From GCA-002733465 sp965230525 (lineage in GTDB: Bacteria; Pseudomonadota; Gammaproteobacteria; Enterobacterales; Kangiellaceae): DNA of 64,000 nucleotides. The position numbers and the translations under genes are program-made. Below, piece by piece: positions 43,798 to 53,031 of this stretch; within the stretch, counting starts at the first letter, position 1, and every line of letters begins with the position of its first letter. The notes beneath the pieces were generated by a model. It did no database searches and had not been told where the DNA came from. It saw only the letters and a list, made by a program, of their open reading frames with translations. The stretch is from positions 2,976,001 to 3,040,000 of the forward strand of contig OZ246008.1 in NCBI GenBank assembly GCA_965230525.1, given 5' to 3'.

Positions 43798-43824
43798 ATC
43801 CCCGGCTTTTGCCGGGGATTTTTT
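43798..43824 (+). terminator. rho-independent terminator upstream of the S9 peptidase stop
   Basis: ATCCCCGGC (43798-43806) pairs perfectly with GCCGGGGAT (43811-43819) around TTTT, followed by a T-run on the plus strand. It stops transcripts from the small Cys-rich ORF; it may also stop the convergent S9 peptidase transcript less efficiently. Confidence 0.88.
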
Positions 43825-45871
43825 AGTCCAAATATTGATGTAACCATTGGTTAACTTCATGGTGCCACTGTATGCTGTTATTTGGTTTTAATACCCAGTG
43901 GTTTTCGTCAGGAAAATATAAAAGCTTACTTGGTATTTTAAGTTTCTGCAGAGCGGTAAAAGTAGCTAGCGATTGAGTTTCCGGAATGCGGTAGTCTTTT
44001 CCGCCTTGAATGACCAACATCGGAGTCTTCCAGTTTTTCACATAATTCACTGGATTAAACCGCTCATGGTTTTTAGGTTGTTCGAAATAGCTCCCTCCAT
44101 TTTCCCATTCAACAAACCATAGTTCCTCTGTTGCATAATACATCATTCGATTATCAAAAACGCCATCGTGGTTTACCAAGCATTTAAATTGATTTTGCCA
44201 GTTTCCAGCAATCCAGTTAACCATGTATCCCCCATATGAAGCACCCAAGGCACAAGCTTTACTTCCATCAATAAATGGGTATTTTTTGAGGGCGAAACTC
44301 AAGCCTTTTTGTAGATCAATTAATGGTTTGCTTCCCCAGTTTTGTGTAATGCTATCGGTAAAGTCTTGTCCGTATCCTGTCGAGCCGTGAAAGTCGATCA
44401 TAACAGCAACAAATCCTTGGCCCGCATAGGTTTGCGGGTTCCAACGATAATGAAAATGATCACCAAAACTACCTTGTGGTCCGCCGTGAATTAAAAATGC
44501 CAGTGGATATTTTTTTGTCGCATCAAAATCGCTTGGTTTTACGATATAACCATAAACCTTTTCACCATTCCATCCACTAAATGAAAATTGTTCGTACTCG
44601 CCAAATTGGATTTGGTCGAGTTTATTTTGATTAACGAAAGTGACTTGCTGATGATCGGTCCCATCAAGATTGACTGAGAAAAGTTGGACTGGGCTCGCTA
44701 AGTTATCCTTTGCGTAAACCAATTTGTTTTTGCCTACTGAAACATTCGCTATGTAACCATCATGGTTATACTGAATAACCTCTTTGGTAGTGATATCCAT
44801 TTTCCATAAAGCCTTGGTGCCGATGTGATTACCTGTTAACAGTACCGAGTTACCGTCCGCAGTAAAGGTGGCACTACTGAACGAGCGATCCCAATCTTTG
44901 GTTAAGTTAATCGTAGTCGAACTTTCAAGATCGGTTAACATAAGATCTAACTTGTCTGCCTCGAAACCAGGACGCTTCATGGCAAGGTATGCCATATAGC
45001 GACCGTCATTGCTAAAAATTGGTTGAGTATCCCACGCCTTATTTTTTACTGTAAGGTTTTTAGCCATGTTGGGTGAATTAAGACTAACGCTATACAAGTC
45101 GAAATTAGTTGAGGTAGGTTCACCAGCGTTTTGTAACCGGGCGCTAAACACAACTCTAGTGCCATCATGCGAAAAATTGTATTCTTCTTTTCCGCCAAAA
45201 GGGTCGGAAGGCACATTGGCGTTTACAGAAGCGGAAACGTGAATGATATCTTTGTCATTGAATTTTTTATTGATTGGAGAAATAAATAGTTGTGATTGAG
45301 TCTCACCTATCCAGTGGTCCCAGTGTCTAACAAACATTTTATCGTAAACGACGCCTGTGGTTTTTCTTTGGGCATGTTTGAGGGTTTTCTCAGCAGTGCA
45401 GGTCAACGATTGGCACTCTCGATAAACACTAGCTGAAAATAAAAAGTAATTACCGTCTGGCGATAGTTTGAAACTAGTAACATCAACTGGAAAATCGGTT
45501 TCTTGCTTTGGTTTCTTGTTGACTGAGACTGACCAGATCTGTGATGAGCCAGTTCTTGAAGATAAAAAATAGACCTTTTCACCCAAGGGCGACCAAACGG
45601 GCGAATGGTCGGATGCGGGGTTGGTAGTTAGTTGGGTTGGCTTTTTTGTCTCAAGATTGGTGACCCAAATATCAGTTCGTCCACGATCGGCCTCTAAGTC
45701 TGTAGTGCGCAAAACATAGGCAACGTTCTTTTCATCCGGTGAAATAGCAGGGGAATGTATCCGTTGCATGGTTACCAAATCTTCTGCGGTAAAAGGGGAT
45801 TGTTCTTGTGCCGCACCGGCAGATACCATCACTGTAAAGCTGCTCGCAATTAACGCTAAAGCTTTGATCAT
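43823..45871 (-). CDS. S9 family peptidase (prolyl oligopeptidase / acylaminoacyl-peptidase type), exported
   Basis: The ATG at 45871 is chosen because GGAG lies 6 bases upstream and it gives a signal peptide (about 1-20, ending VSAGAA). The mature part has an N-terminal beta-propeller of WD40/TolB-like repeats (SPVWSPLGEKVYFLSS, KLSPDGNYFLFSA). The C-terminal alpha/beta-hydrolase domain has catalytic Ser545 in GASYGGYM, an aspartate in VIQGGKDYRIPETQS and a histidine in PDENHWV. Such enzymes cleave short peptides in the periplasm. This matches the peptide-using gene set of the window. Confidence 0.94.
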   Translation of the reverse strand: MIKALALIASSFTVMVSAGAAQEQSPFTAEDLVTMQRIHSPAISPDEKNVAYVLRTTDLEADRGRTDIWVTNLETKKPTQLTTNPASDHSPVWSPLGEKVYFLSSRTGSSQIWSVSVNKKPKQETDFPVDVTSFKLSPDGNYFLFSASVYRECQSLTCTAEKTLKHAQRKTTGVVYDKMFVRHWDHWIGETQSQLFISPINKKFNDKDIIHVSASVNANVPSDPFGGKEEYNFSHDGTRVVFSARLQNAGEPTSTNFDLYSVSLNSPNMAKNLTVKNKAWDTQPIFSNDGRYMAYLAMKRPGFEADKLDLMLTDLESSTTINLTKDWDRSFSSATFTADGNSVLLTGNHIGTKALWKMDITTKEVIQYNHDGYIANVSVGKNKLVYAKDNLASPVQLFSVNLDGTDHQQVTFVNQNKLDQIQFGEYEQFSFSGWNGEKVYGYIVKPSDFDATKKYPLAFLIHGGPQGSFGDHFHYRWNPQTYAGQGFVAVMIDFHGSTGYGQDFTDSITQNWGSKPLIDLQKGLSFALKKYPFIDGSKACALGASYGGYMVNWIAGNWQNQFKCLVNHDGVFDNRMMYYATEELWFVEWENGGSYFEQPKNHERFNPVNYVKNWKTPMLVIQGGKDYRIPETQSLATFTALQKLKIPSKLLYFPDENHWVLKPNNSIQWHHEVNQWLHQYLD

Positions 45872-46017
45872 TGTCAGCTCCATTCTTAAGTAAATTGTAG
45901 TTTTAGAGTTTATTCGACTAAGTCTATTTTTTAATTAGAGTTGTTGATTGAATAGTGACTTGAAATGCTATTCACTCCTATTCATTGCTAAATATTTAAA
46001 CATTAAGTCTTAAATAA

Positions 46018-46260
46018 CTATTGTTGATCCGCTTGTAGCATACCGATTAGCAATTGCACATGTTCGGCAGTTTCAACACCGCGATCGGTTAAATAGCCAC
46101 CATCATCTTGTGTGGTCATACCTTTGGCGAAAAGTCGTTTGGCGGCTGCTACTTTATTTTGGCCTGCATCATGATGTACTTTTAAACCACCTTGAGTGGT
46201 ATTGAGATCGAATAAATTAAGTAATTCTATCTCGTCTAGCAATTCCGCTGTGAGCGACAT
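46018..46260 (-). CDS. TIGR02647 family protein
   Basis: An 80-residue protein matching the conserved TIGR02647 pattern: MSLTAELLDEIELLNLFDLNTTQGGLKVHHDA, then VAAAKRLFAKGMTTQDDGGYLTDRGVETAEHVQLL. The C-terminal half resembles a winged-helix fold, hinting at DNA binding, but no function is known. It lies alone between the S9 peptidase and the tRNA pair. Confidence 0.82.
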   Translation of the reverse strand: MSLTAELLDEIELLNLFDLNTTQGGLKVHHDAGQNKVAAAKRLFAKGMTTQDDGGYLTDRGVETAEHVQLLIGMLQADQQ

Positions 46261-46396
46261 AAATTGTTCCTCGATTAGGTTTTACTGAGTATTACTGTGC
46301 GAGTCAGAATACCAAAGTTATCACTTTTACAATCCGAGGTATAGCAAAACAACTTTTGTTTTAAAGCGTGTATTTTTAAATTAATTAATGAATGGC

Positions 46397-46425
46397 TTGA
46401 CAGTGATCTGTGTAGCACTTAAAAT
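46397..46425 (+). promoter_or_regulatory. promoter of the tRNA-Ala/tRNA-Glu unit
   Basis: TTGACA (46397-46402) and TAAAAT (46420-46425) are separated by 17 bases, followed by a GC-rich discriminator (TCGCGCC). This is a near-consensus stable-RNA promoter of the kind under stringent control. It starts transcription about 7 bases before mature tRNA-Ala. Confidence 0.85.
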
Positions 46426-46438
46426 TCGCGCCGGATTT

Positions 46439-46514
46439 GGGGCTATAGCTCAGCTGGGAGAGCGCTACACTGGCAGTGTAGAGGTCAGCGGTTCGATCCC
46501 GCTTAGCTCCACCA
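46439..46514 (+). tRNA. tRNA-Ala (GGC)
   Basis: A full cloverleaf: acceptor GGGGCTA with TAGCTCC, D-arm GCTCAGCTGGGAGAGC, anticodon stem-loop CTACACTGGCAGTGTAG with anticodon GGC, T-arm AGCGG/TTCGATC/CCGCT, and encoded CCA. It is first in a two-tRNA transcript. Confidence 0.97.
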
Positions 46515-46531
46515 AATCTTTTCAAGTTTTA

Positions 46532-46607
46532 GTCCCCTTCGTCTAGAGGCCTAGGACACCGCCCTTTCACGGCGGTAACAGGGGTTCGAACCCCCTAGGG
46601 GACGCCA
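46532..46607 (+). tRNA. tRNA-Glu (TTC)
   Basis: A full cloverleaf: acceptor GTCCCCT with AGGGGAC, anticodon stem-loop CCGCCCTTTCACGGCGG with anticodon TTC, T-arm GGGGTTCGAACCCC, and encoded CCA. It is 17 bases after tRNA-Ala. Confidence 0.97.
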
Positions 46608-46611
46608 TCTC

Positions 46612-46641
46612 AAAAAAACCGACCAATAGGTCGGTTTTTTG
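46612..46641 (+). terminator. terminator after tRNA-Glu
   Basis: AAAAAACCGACC (46613-46624) pairs perfectly with GGTCGGTTTTTT (46629-46640) around AATA. It ends the tRNA transcript. Confidence 0.92.
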
Positions 46642-46893
46642 CGTTATGGGACTAAAGTTTATGTCTTGTGAGGCTGATTAATGACACTGTTTAATATATA
46701 ATCCGGTGACTTCATTAGCCATATAATTCTCTTCGATTCGGCATGTGTTGGTATCGCGTTTTTGATGTCATCCAATCGTGTGTCGAGAAGTTATTCGTTT
46801 GAAACCAGAAGGGATATTTAGTGCTATAAAAATTAGCAAGCAAACCCTTTTTTGTTTCATGCTTTAAAGCTTAGCTTACAGGAGTATCCATCA

Positions 46894-48423
46894 GTGAGTG
46901 TGATAAAACAGCAAGATTTTATCGACAGTGTAGAGGCTGCTCTACAGTACATATCCTATTATCACCCAAAAGATTTTATTGATGCGCTATTTAAAGCCTA
47001 TCAAAAAGAACAAAACCCAGCGGCAAAAGACGCCATTGGACAAATTCTAACCAACTCTAGAATGTGTGCTGAAGGTAAACGTCCGGTTTGCCAAGATACC
47101 GGAATAGTCACAACTTTTGTAAAAATTGGTATGGAAGTCAGCTGGGAATCGAACATGACTGTTCAAGAAATGGTCGATGAAGGTGTCCGACGAGCCTATC
47201 AAAATAGCGACAATCCACTTCGAGCTTCCATTGTTTCAAACCCAGTTGGCCCAAGAAAAAACACCCAAGACAATACACCTTCCGTCGTTCATGTTGAGAT
47301 GGTACCTGGCAATAAAGTCGAGGTAACCGTAGCAGCAAAAGGCGGTGGTTCGGAAAACAAATCTAAATTTGTCATGCTCAATCCTAATGACTCTATTGTC
47401 GATTGGGTATTAAAAACGGTTCCTACCATGGGGGCGGGTTGGTGTCCTCCAGGAATGCTTGGTCTGGGCATTGGTGGTACAGCCGAAAAAGCTATGCTGA
47501 TGGCCAAAGAATCACTCATGGATCCAGTCGATATACACGACTTGCAGCAAAAGGGCGCACAAACATCGGTCGAAAAACTCCGACTAGAATTAATGGAAAA
47601 AGTTAATCAGCTGGGCATTGGCGCACAGGGGCTCGGTGGCCTGACAACCGTACTTGACATAAAAATCAAAGATTGTCCCACTCACGCAGCATCATTACCG
47701 GTTGCGATGATTCCTAATTGCGCGGCAACACGACATGCTCACTTCACCCTTGACGGAACGGGTCCCAGTTTTGTCTCGCCGCCTAGCTTGGCAGATTGGC
47801 CAGTTATTGAGCAGGCTGATAAGAGCCAACTTAAACGAGTCAATCTAGACAATATCACTCAGCAAGAAATCGAAAGCTGGCAACCTGGCGACTCAATATT
47901 ACTGAGTGGAAAGATATTAACAGGCCGCGATGCCGCTCATAAACGTATCAAAGATATGATTGCCAAAGGGGAGTCCCTTCCTGAAGGTGTTGATTTCGAG
48001 GGACGGTTTATTTATTACGTTGGTCCTGTCGACCCGGTAAGAGATGAAGTGGTTGGTCCAGCAGGCCCCACCACTTCCACTCGAATGGACAGTTATTCTG
48101 AAATGATGCTTGCAGACAAATCTGAAGGCGGCATGGGGTTGATGGGGATGATTGGTAAAGCTGAGCGTGGTGATCTTGCGCTAGAGTCCATTGCAAAAAA
48201 TAAAGCAGTCTATTTAATGGCTGTGGGTGGAGCTGCTTACCTGGTATCAAAAGCAATTAAAGAAAGTAAAGTAGTTGCTTTTGAAGATCTTGGAATGGAA
48301 GCAATCTATGAATTTACCGTTGAGGATATGCCGGTTACGGTTGCTGTTGATACCAAAGGTGAGTCGGTACACAAAACCGGTCCAGCAATTTGGAAAGTTA
48401 AAGTTCAAGAAGCCACTTCCTAA
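46894..48423 (+). CDS. class I (iron-sulfur) fumarate hydratase
   Basis: A 509-residue class I fumarase that hydrates fumarate to malate with a [4Fe-4S] cluster. The GTG at 46894 is chosen because AGGAG lies 9 bases upstream and family similarity starts there (SVIKQQDFIDSVEAALQYISYYHP). Cluster ligands are expected among CQDTG (RPVCQDTGIVTTF), IPNCAATRH and the CP(P) motif WCPPGMLGLGIGG. The C-terminal beta domain has VNLDNITQQEI, GRDAAHKRIKD and YYVGPVDP. It lies 48 bases before prpB, so the three genes probably form one operon. Confidence 0.94.
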   Translation: MSVIKQQDFIDSVEAALQYISYYHPKDFIDALFKAYQKEQNPAAKDAIGQILTNSRMCAEGKRPVCQDTGIVTTFVKIGMEVSWESNMTVQEMVDEGVRRAYQNSDNPLRASIVSNPVGPRKNTQDNTPSVVHVEMVPGNKVEVTVAAKGGGSENKSKFVMLNPNDSIVDWVLKTVPTMGAGWCPPGMLGLGIGGTAEKAMLMAKESLMDPVDIHDLQQKGAQTSVEKLRLELMEKVNQLGIGAQGLGGLTTVLDIKIKDCPTHAASLPVAMIPNCAATRHAHFTLDGTGPSFVSPPSLADWPVIEQADKSQLKRVNLDNITQQEIESWQPGDSILLSGKILTGRDAAHKRIKDMIAKGESLPEGVDFEGRFIYYVGPVDPVRDEVVGPAGPTTSTRMDSYSEMMLADKSEGGMGLMGMIGKAERGDLALESIAKNKAVYLMAVGGAAYLVSKAIKESKVVAFEDLGMEAIYEFTVEDMPVTVAVDTKGESVHKTGPAIWKVKVQEATS

Positions 48424-48471
48424 ATCCCAATGCAAAATTAAACCACCTACTGATGAATTATTAGGAGATAT

Positions 48472-49359
48472 ATGAGTATTACGAGTGCAGGTGCAAAGTT
48501 AAGAAAAGAGGTTGCAGACAATAAACCACTACAAATTGTAGGTACGATTAACGCGCTTACGGCCCACATGGCAAAACAGGCAGGGCATAAGGCTATTTAT
48601 CTTGCCGGCAGCGGTGTTGCAGCTAATTCGTTGGGGTTACCCGATTTAGGGATTAGCACAATCGATGATGTTTTGACTGATGTAAGACGCATTACCGATG
48701 TTTGTGATTTGCCGTTATTGGTGGATGCCGATACTGGTTTTGGCGGTGCTTTTAATATCGCTAGAACAGTGCGTTCGCTCACCAAATTTGGTGCAGCTGG
48801 TTGCCACATAGAAGATCAAGTGGCCGCCAAACGTTGCGGTCATAGACCTAACAAAGAAATAGTTTCATTGTCGGAAATGGTTGACCGCATCAAAATGGCG
48901 GTTGATGCTAGAACAGATGAAAATTTCGTTATTATGGCGCGCACTGACGCATTAGCAGTAGAAGGGATGCAGTCAGCGATTGATCGAATGCAGGCTTGCA
49001 TAGAAGCTGGTGCGGATATGATTTTTCCGGAAGCCATTACCGAGCTCGAACAATATAAAATGCTCAATGATTCTATCGACGTTCCATTTCTCGCAAATAT
49101 AACTGAATTTGGTAAAACGCCTTTGTTTACCACACCAGAACTCGCAGATGTCGGGGTGGATATTGTGCTTTATTGCTGTGGTGCATATCGTGCCATGAAC
49201 AAAGGTGCAGAATCTTTCTATCAAGCACTAATCAATGATGGTCATCAAAAGAATATTGTCGAGCGGATGCAAACCCGTGAAGAATTGTACAACTACTTAA
49301 ATTACCACCAATTTGAACAAAAGCTCGATGAGCTATTTGCAGAAAATAAGGAGAAGTAA
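48472..49359 (+). CDS. prpB: 2-methylisocitrate lyase
   Basis: PrpB cleaves 2-methylisocitrate to succinate and pyruvate, the last step of the methylcitrate cycle for propionyl-CoA. The 295-residue TIM-barrel has DADTGFGG (Mg binding), HIEDQVAAKRCGH with the catalytic cysteine in KRCGH, and MARTDALAVEGMQSAIDR. KRCGH separates this family from isocitrate lyase (KKCGH). prpC follows after 3 bases. A GGAGAT ribosome binding site precedes the ATG. Confidence 0.96.
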   Translation: MSITSAGAKLRKEVADNKPLQIVGTINALTAHMAKQAGHKAIYLAGSGVAANSLGLPDLGISTIDDVLTDVRRITDVCDLPLLVDADTGFGGAFNIARTVRSLTKFGAAGCHIEDQVAAKRCGHRPNKEIVSLSEMVDRIKMAVDARTDENFVIMARTDALAVEGMQSAIDRMQACIEAGADMIFPEAITELEQYKMLNDSIDVPFLANITEFGKTPLFTTPELADVGVDIVLYCCGAYRAMNKGAESFYQALINDGHQKNIVERMQTREELYNYLNYHQFEQKLDELFAENKEK

Positions 49360-49362
49360 CAA

Positions 49363-50523
49363 ATGAGTGAATCTACAGACGGCAATGCGCCGGTTCGAAA
49401 GCCTAAAAAGTCGGTTGCATTATCAGGTGTTGCCGCTGGTAATACTGCGTTATGCTCAGTTGGCTTAACCGGAAACGATTTGGCTTATCGCGGCTATGAT
49501 ATTTTAGAATTCGCTGAGCAAGCCGAATTTGAAGAGGTTGCACATCTCTTAATTCACGGTCGACTACCAACCAAAGCCGAGCTAGTTAATTACAAGCGAA
49601 AGCTTCGCTCGTTGAGAGGCTTACCGCTAGCCGTTCAAGAAGTGCTAGAAGCCATTCCAGCGGCAGCGCATCCTATGGACGTATTAAGAACGGGTTGCTC
49701 TGTACTGGGTACAGTATTACCAGAAAAAGACGAACAAGCACCTGCTGATGCCAAAGACATAGCTGATCGATTGCTTGCTTCTTTTGGCTCCATGCTGTTG
49801 TATTGGTATCACTACAGCCACAATGGCAAAGCAATTAATGTTGAAACTGATGATGACTCTATTGGCGCACATTTCTTAAACTTGTTGCACGGAGAAAAGC
49901 CGAGCGAATCATGGGAAAAAGCCATGCACACTTCGCTAATTCTTTATGCTGAGCATGAATTTAATGCTTCGACGTTTACCAGCCGTGTTATCGCTGGAAC
50001 AGGTTCTGATATGTACTCTGCAGTGAGTGGGGCGATTGGCGCATTGAGAGGTCCAAAGCACGGTGGTGCGAATGAAGTCGCTCTCGAAATACAAAAGCGT
50101 TATGCCACAGCTGATGAAGCAGAAGTTGATATCAAAGAAAGAATGGCTCGCAAGGAAATTGTCATTGGTTTTGGACACCCGGTTTACACGGTTTCTGATC
50201 CTCGAAATGAAGTAATTAAAAAAGTTGCCAAACAATTATCCGAAGAGCAAGGTGATATGAACCTTTTTGATATTGCCGAGCGACTTGAAACTGTCATGTG
50301 GGATGAGAAAAAAATGTTCCCTAATTTGGATTGGTTTTCTGCGGTTGCTTATAACAAAATGGGGATCCCGACAGCAATGTTTACGCCTATTTTTGTAATG
50401 TCTCGGATCACGGGTTGGGCTGCTCACATAATGGAGCAACGAGTTGATGGTAAAATAATTCGACCGAGCGCTAATTATACGGGGCCGGATTCTCGTCCAT
50501 GGGTACCTCTTGATAAACGTTAA
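49363..50523 (+). CDS. prpC: 2-methylcitrate synthase
   Basis: PrpC condenses propionyl-CoA with oxaloacetate to 2-methylcitrate. The 386-residue protein is a citrate-synthase fold of the short type. The active-site histidines are in EHEFNASTFTSRV and FGHPVYTVSDPRNEV, with the catalytic aspartate in NLDWFSAVAYNKMGIP. KHGGANEVAL is the oxaloacetate-binding segment. VALSGVAAGNTALCSVG at the N-terminus is typical of PrpC. No methylcitrate dehydratase (prpD or acnD/prpF) follows. Confidence 0.95.
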   Translation: MSESTDGNAPVRKPKKSVALSGVAAGNTALCSVGLTGNDLAYRGYDILEFAEQAEFEEVAHLLIHGRLPTKAELVNYKRKLRSLRGLPLAVQEVLEAIPAAAHPMDVLRTGCSVLGTVLPEKDEQAPADAKDIADRLLASFGSMLLYWYHYSHNGKAINVETDDDSIGAHFLNLLHGEKPSESWEKAMHTSLILYAEHEFNASTFTSRVIAGTGSDMYSAVSGAIGALRGPKHGGANEVALEIQKRYATADEAEVDIKERMARKEIVIGFGHPVYTVSDPRNEVIKKVAKQLSEEQGDMNLFDIAERLETVMWDEKKMFPNLDWFSAVAYNKMGIPTAMFTPIFVMSRITGWAAHIMEQRVDGKIIRPSANYTGPDSRPWVPLDKR

Positions 50524-50576
50524 ATAGTAAGAAGCGATAGAAAACGAAAACCATTAACAGTTTTCTCTAGCACAAA

Positions 50577-50617
50577 AAAAAGCCCAGTCAAAATTGTTTG
50601 TCTGGGCTTTTGTTTTT
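50577..50617 (+). terminator. bidirectional terminator prpC / hflD
   Basis: AAAAGCCCAG (50578-50587) pairs with CTGGGCTTTT (50602-50611). T-runs flank it on both strands, with the longer one on the minus strand, so it serves both prpC and the hflD transcript. Confidence 0.88.
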
Positions 50618-50626
50618 GACGAGGAA

Positions 50627-51280
50627 TTATTCTTTTCGTGGTGATTTTATTAATTCAGTCGCGGCGTTTAAAATGGCTTTTTTCTTAAACAGAAAATGCC
50701 AACGCGAACCACCCGACTGCCGCCACAAAAATACACTCCGCATAGCACATAGAAGTCCACATCTTACCATAGCTTGGTTTGATTCTTCTTTCAGTTTGTT
50801 GGGGTCGCCTTTTACTTGGATTCGGCTCGGTAATTTGGATAAAGTTTGCTTGTAAAGCGACGAGCAATCGTTGACTAATTCCTCAAACCTTTGTTGATCA
50901 TTGTAAAGGTCAATGTCTTGATATTCACTTGTCAGTTGATTAATAAGGCTAGTCATTTGTTGATAGATCGATTGATCAGAAATGAGCTGCTTGTGTAAGC
51001 TTAACAAACTAATAATCAATTGGATAAATTCAGGGTCCTTGTCAGAATTTGAAGTATCCAATTGTTGTTTAATAATTCTTAGACCAGAACTAACTTCAAA
51101 ACTACCCCCATATACCGCGATTGCAGAGGGAGCATCAACTCTAAGTAAGCTAGCGACCAACGCTTTAAAGTCTGTTGGGTTGGTCGTACCTTTCCATGCA
51201 ATATTTTGCACTGCTCGTATAGCTTGAGCCATACCAGCTAGCGCTATGGTTTGATCAATAATAGTTTGATTTATATTCAT
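50627..51280 (-). CDS. hflD: high frequency lysogenization protein HflD homologue
   Basis: A 217-residue, mostly helical, membrane-associated protein. In E. coli it binds lambda CII; its cellular role is unclear but it is conserved beside mnmA. The N-terminus TIALAGMAQAIRAVQNIAWKG and SLLRVDAPSAIAVYGG are family signatures. The C-terminal RIQVKGDPNKLK ... VRCGLLCAMRSVFLWRQSGGSRWHFLF matches HflD. It is third in nudJ-mnmA-hflD, 40 bases after mnmA. purB, usually next, is absent. Confidence 0.92.
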   Translation of the reverse strand: MNINQTIIDQTIALAGMAQAIRAVQNIAWKGTTNPTDFKALVASLLRVDAPSAIAVYGGSFEVSSGLRIIKQQLDTSNSDKDPEFIQLIISLLSLHKQLISDQSIYQQMTSLINQLTSEYQDIDLYNDQQRFEELVNDCSSLYKQTLSKLPSRIQVKGDPNKLKEESNQAMVRCGLLCAMRSVFLWRQSGGSRWHFLFKKKAILNAATELIKSPRKE

Positions 51281-51320
51281 ATCTTTCGATTTACGCGCGT
51301 TGAATAACGAGTTTTGAGTT

Positions 51321-52478
51321 TTATTGATTCGGAAAAATTATTTTATCAATAATTCCACCGCCCAAACAGGTTTGTCCTCGATAAAAAACTATCGATTGAC
51401 CCGGAGTGACAGCTCGCTGGTATTGATTAAAATCGACTTGCCATTTATCACTATCGAGTTGTTTGATTGTGCATTCAAAATCTTGTTGTCGGTAACGAGA
51501 TTTTGCAGTGCAGGTAAACTCTTTTTCAATCGTTTCTTCATCAACCCAATGCATTTGAGAACCGACTAATCCGCAACTCAGTAGGCGAGGGTGATCATGT
51601 CCTTGAGCAACGATTAAAACATTTCGATCAAGATCTTTTGCCACGGCATACCAAGGCTCTTCACTTGCGCTGGCACGTCCTCCAATGCCAATTCCTTTTC
51701 TTTGGCCCAGAGTATGGTACATTAGACCACTGTGCTGACCAATGACATTACCAGAATCATCTTCAATGTCGCCCGGTTGAGCGGGTAAATATTGCTCTAA
51801 GAAGTCTTTGAATTTTCGCTCGCCTATAAAGCAAATTCCGGTACTATCTTTTTTGTCAGCAGTAACAAACCCTTGTTGCTCAGCAATTTTTCTTACTTGC
51901 GGTTTTTCGAGTTCGCCGACAGGGAACATTGATTTATTCAGTTGCTGCTGGTTCAAAGTATATAAGAAATAGCTTTGATCTTTGTTGTCGTCGACGCCAC
52001 GTAACATCAAAGACTTGTTGTTTTCTCGTTTCACTCTCACATAATGTCCGGTGGCAATATAGTCAGCGCCCAGCACTAACGCATAATCTAGAAAAGCTTT
52101 AAACTTAATTTCTTTATTGCACATAATATCTGGATTTGGCGTTCTTCCCGATCGATACTCATGCAAAAAGTATTCAAAAACTCTGTCCCAATATTCGGCT
52201 GAGAAGTTTATGGTTTTGAAAGGAATATCTAGCTTGTCGGCGATCGACTTTGCATCTGCCATATCTTCTGCCGCCGAACAGTATTCGTCGGTGTCGTCTT
52301 CTTCCCAGTTTTTCATGAAAACACCAATCACTTGGTAACCTTGCTGTTTTAACAGGTAGGCTGCAACTGACGAATCAACCCCGCCTGACATACCCACCAC
52401 GACGGTATAATCGCTTGGAATTTCATGTTCGGGTTGCGGAATTATTATCGCGTGATTGGTTGTCGAGCTTTTTGACAT
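51321..52478 (-). CDS. mnmA: tRNA-specific 2-thiouridylase
   Basis: MnmA installs the 2-thio group on wobble uridine 34 of tRNA-Glu, -Lys and -Gln, taking sulfur from the TusABCDE relay. The 385-residue protein has the PP-loop GMSGGVDSSVAAYLL after an N-terminal extension of about 25 residues. The catalytic cysteines are in RTPNPDIMCNKEIKF and DSTGICFIGERKF. TGHYVR and GLMYHTLGQRKGIGIGG are further signatures. It lies between nudJ and hflD. Confidence 0.96.
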   Translation of the reverse strand: MSKSSTTNHAIIIPQPEHEIPSDYTVVVGMSGGVDSSVAAYLLKQQGYQVIGVFMKNWEEDDTDEYCSAAEDMADAKSIADKLDIPFKTINFSAEYWDRVFEYFLHEYRSGRTPNPDIMCNKEIKFKAFLDYALVLGADYIATGHYVRVKRENNKSLMLRGVDDNKDQSYFLYTLNQQQLNKSMFPVGELEKPQVRKIAEQQGFVTADKKDSTGICFIGERKFKDFLEQYLPAQPGDIEDDSGNVIGQHSGLMYHTLGQRKGIGIGGRASASEEPWYAVAKDLDRNVLIVAQGHDHPRLLSCGLVGSQMHWVDEETIEKEFTCTAKSRYRQQDFECTIKQLDSDKWQVDFNQYQRAVTPGQSIVFYRGQTCLGGGIIDKIIFPNQ

Positions 52479-52536
52479 GGTTAATAGTGTTCTAATGGAT
52501 TAATGGTTCAAGATAATGCGTTTAAAACTTACCGGG

Positions 52537-53031
52537 TTATTGGTTGAGCGATGCTAGACATTCATCGGCTAGTCGATGCTCGTCCGAATAAAACTCGAGA
52601 CTTTCCAGTGGAAGCTGCTTACCTTTTATATGGTCATCTAAGCAACGTAAAACAAGAGCGCTGCGTAATTCTTTTCTAGGAAGCTCTGCAATTTGTTCTC
52701 GAGAAAACCAGCAGTTGTCTAGAATTTCAGGGTCGTTAGGGTTGGGTTGCTGTCGTTCATCGATGTCACCATTAAAACAAAACCTTAAATATGTCTTGCC
52801 GTTAGTCGCAGGGCTGAGTAAATAAGTACCGACTAAGGAAGTCGGTTTATAATCTAAGCCCGTCTCTTCGAAAACCTCTCGTATTACCGCCTCAACCAGT
52901 GATTCCCTTAATTCGACATGGCCTGCGGGCTGATTAAACACAATATCTCCAGAACTTGCGCGCTCTTTGACTAACAAATATTGATCATTTCGCTTTATAA
53001 TGGCGGCAACTGTCACATGGATTGAATCCAT
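52537..53031 (-). CDS. nudJ: NUDIX hydrolase, NudJ-type
   Basis: A 164-residue NUDIX hydrolase (phosphatase NudJ type, active on HMP-PP and nucleotide phosphates in E. coli). The intact Nudix box is GHVELRESLVEAVIREVFEETGL (about 36-58) with the REVFEETG core. HVTVAAIIKRNDQYLLVKER precedes it and LSPATNGKTYLRFCF follows. It heads the nudJ-mnmA-hflD transcript. Its start is only 34 bases from the divergent moaC start. Confidence 0.92.
   Translation of the reverse strand: MDSIHVTVAAIIKRNDQYLLVKERASSGDIVFNQPAGHVELRESLVEAVIREVFEETGLDYKPTSLVGTYLLSPATNGKTYLRFCFNGDIDERQQPNPNDPEILDNCWFSREQIAELPRKELRSALVLRCLDDHIKGKQLPLESLEFYSDEHRLADECLASLNQ

Noticed and set aside
43712..43843. 43-codon ATG ORF running through the terminator into the S9 gene
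   Set aside because: No ribosome binding site, and its frame reads across a perfect terminator hairpin and overlaps the opposite gene's end.
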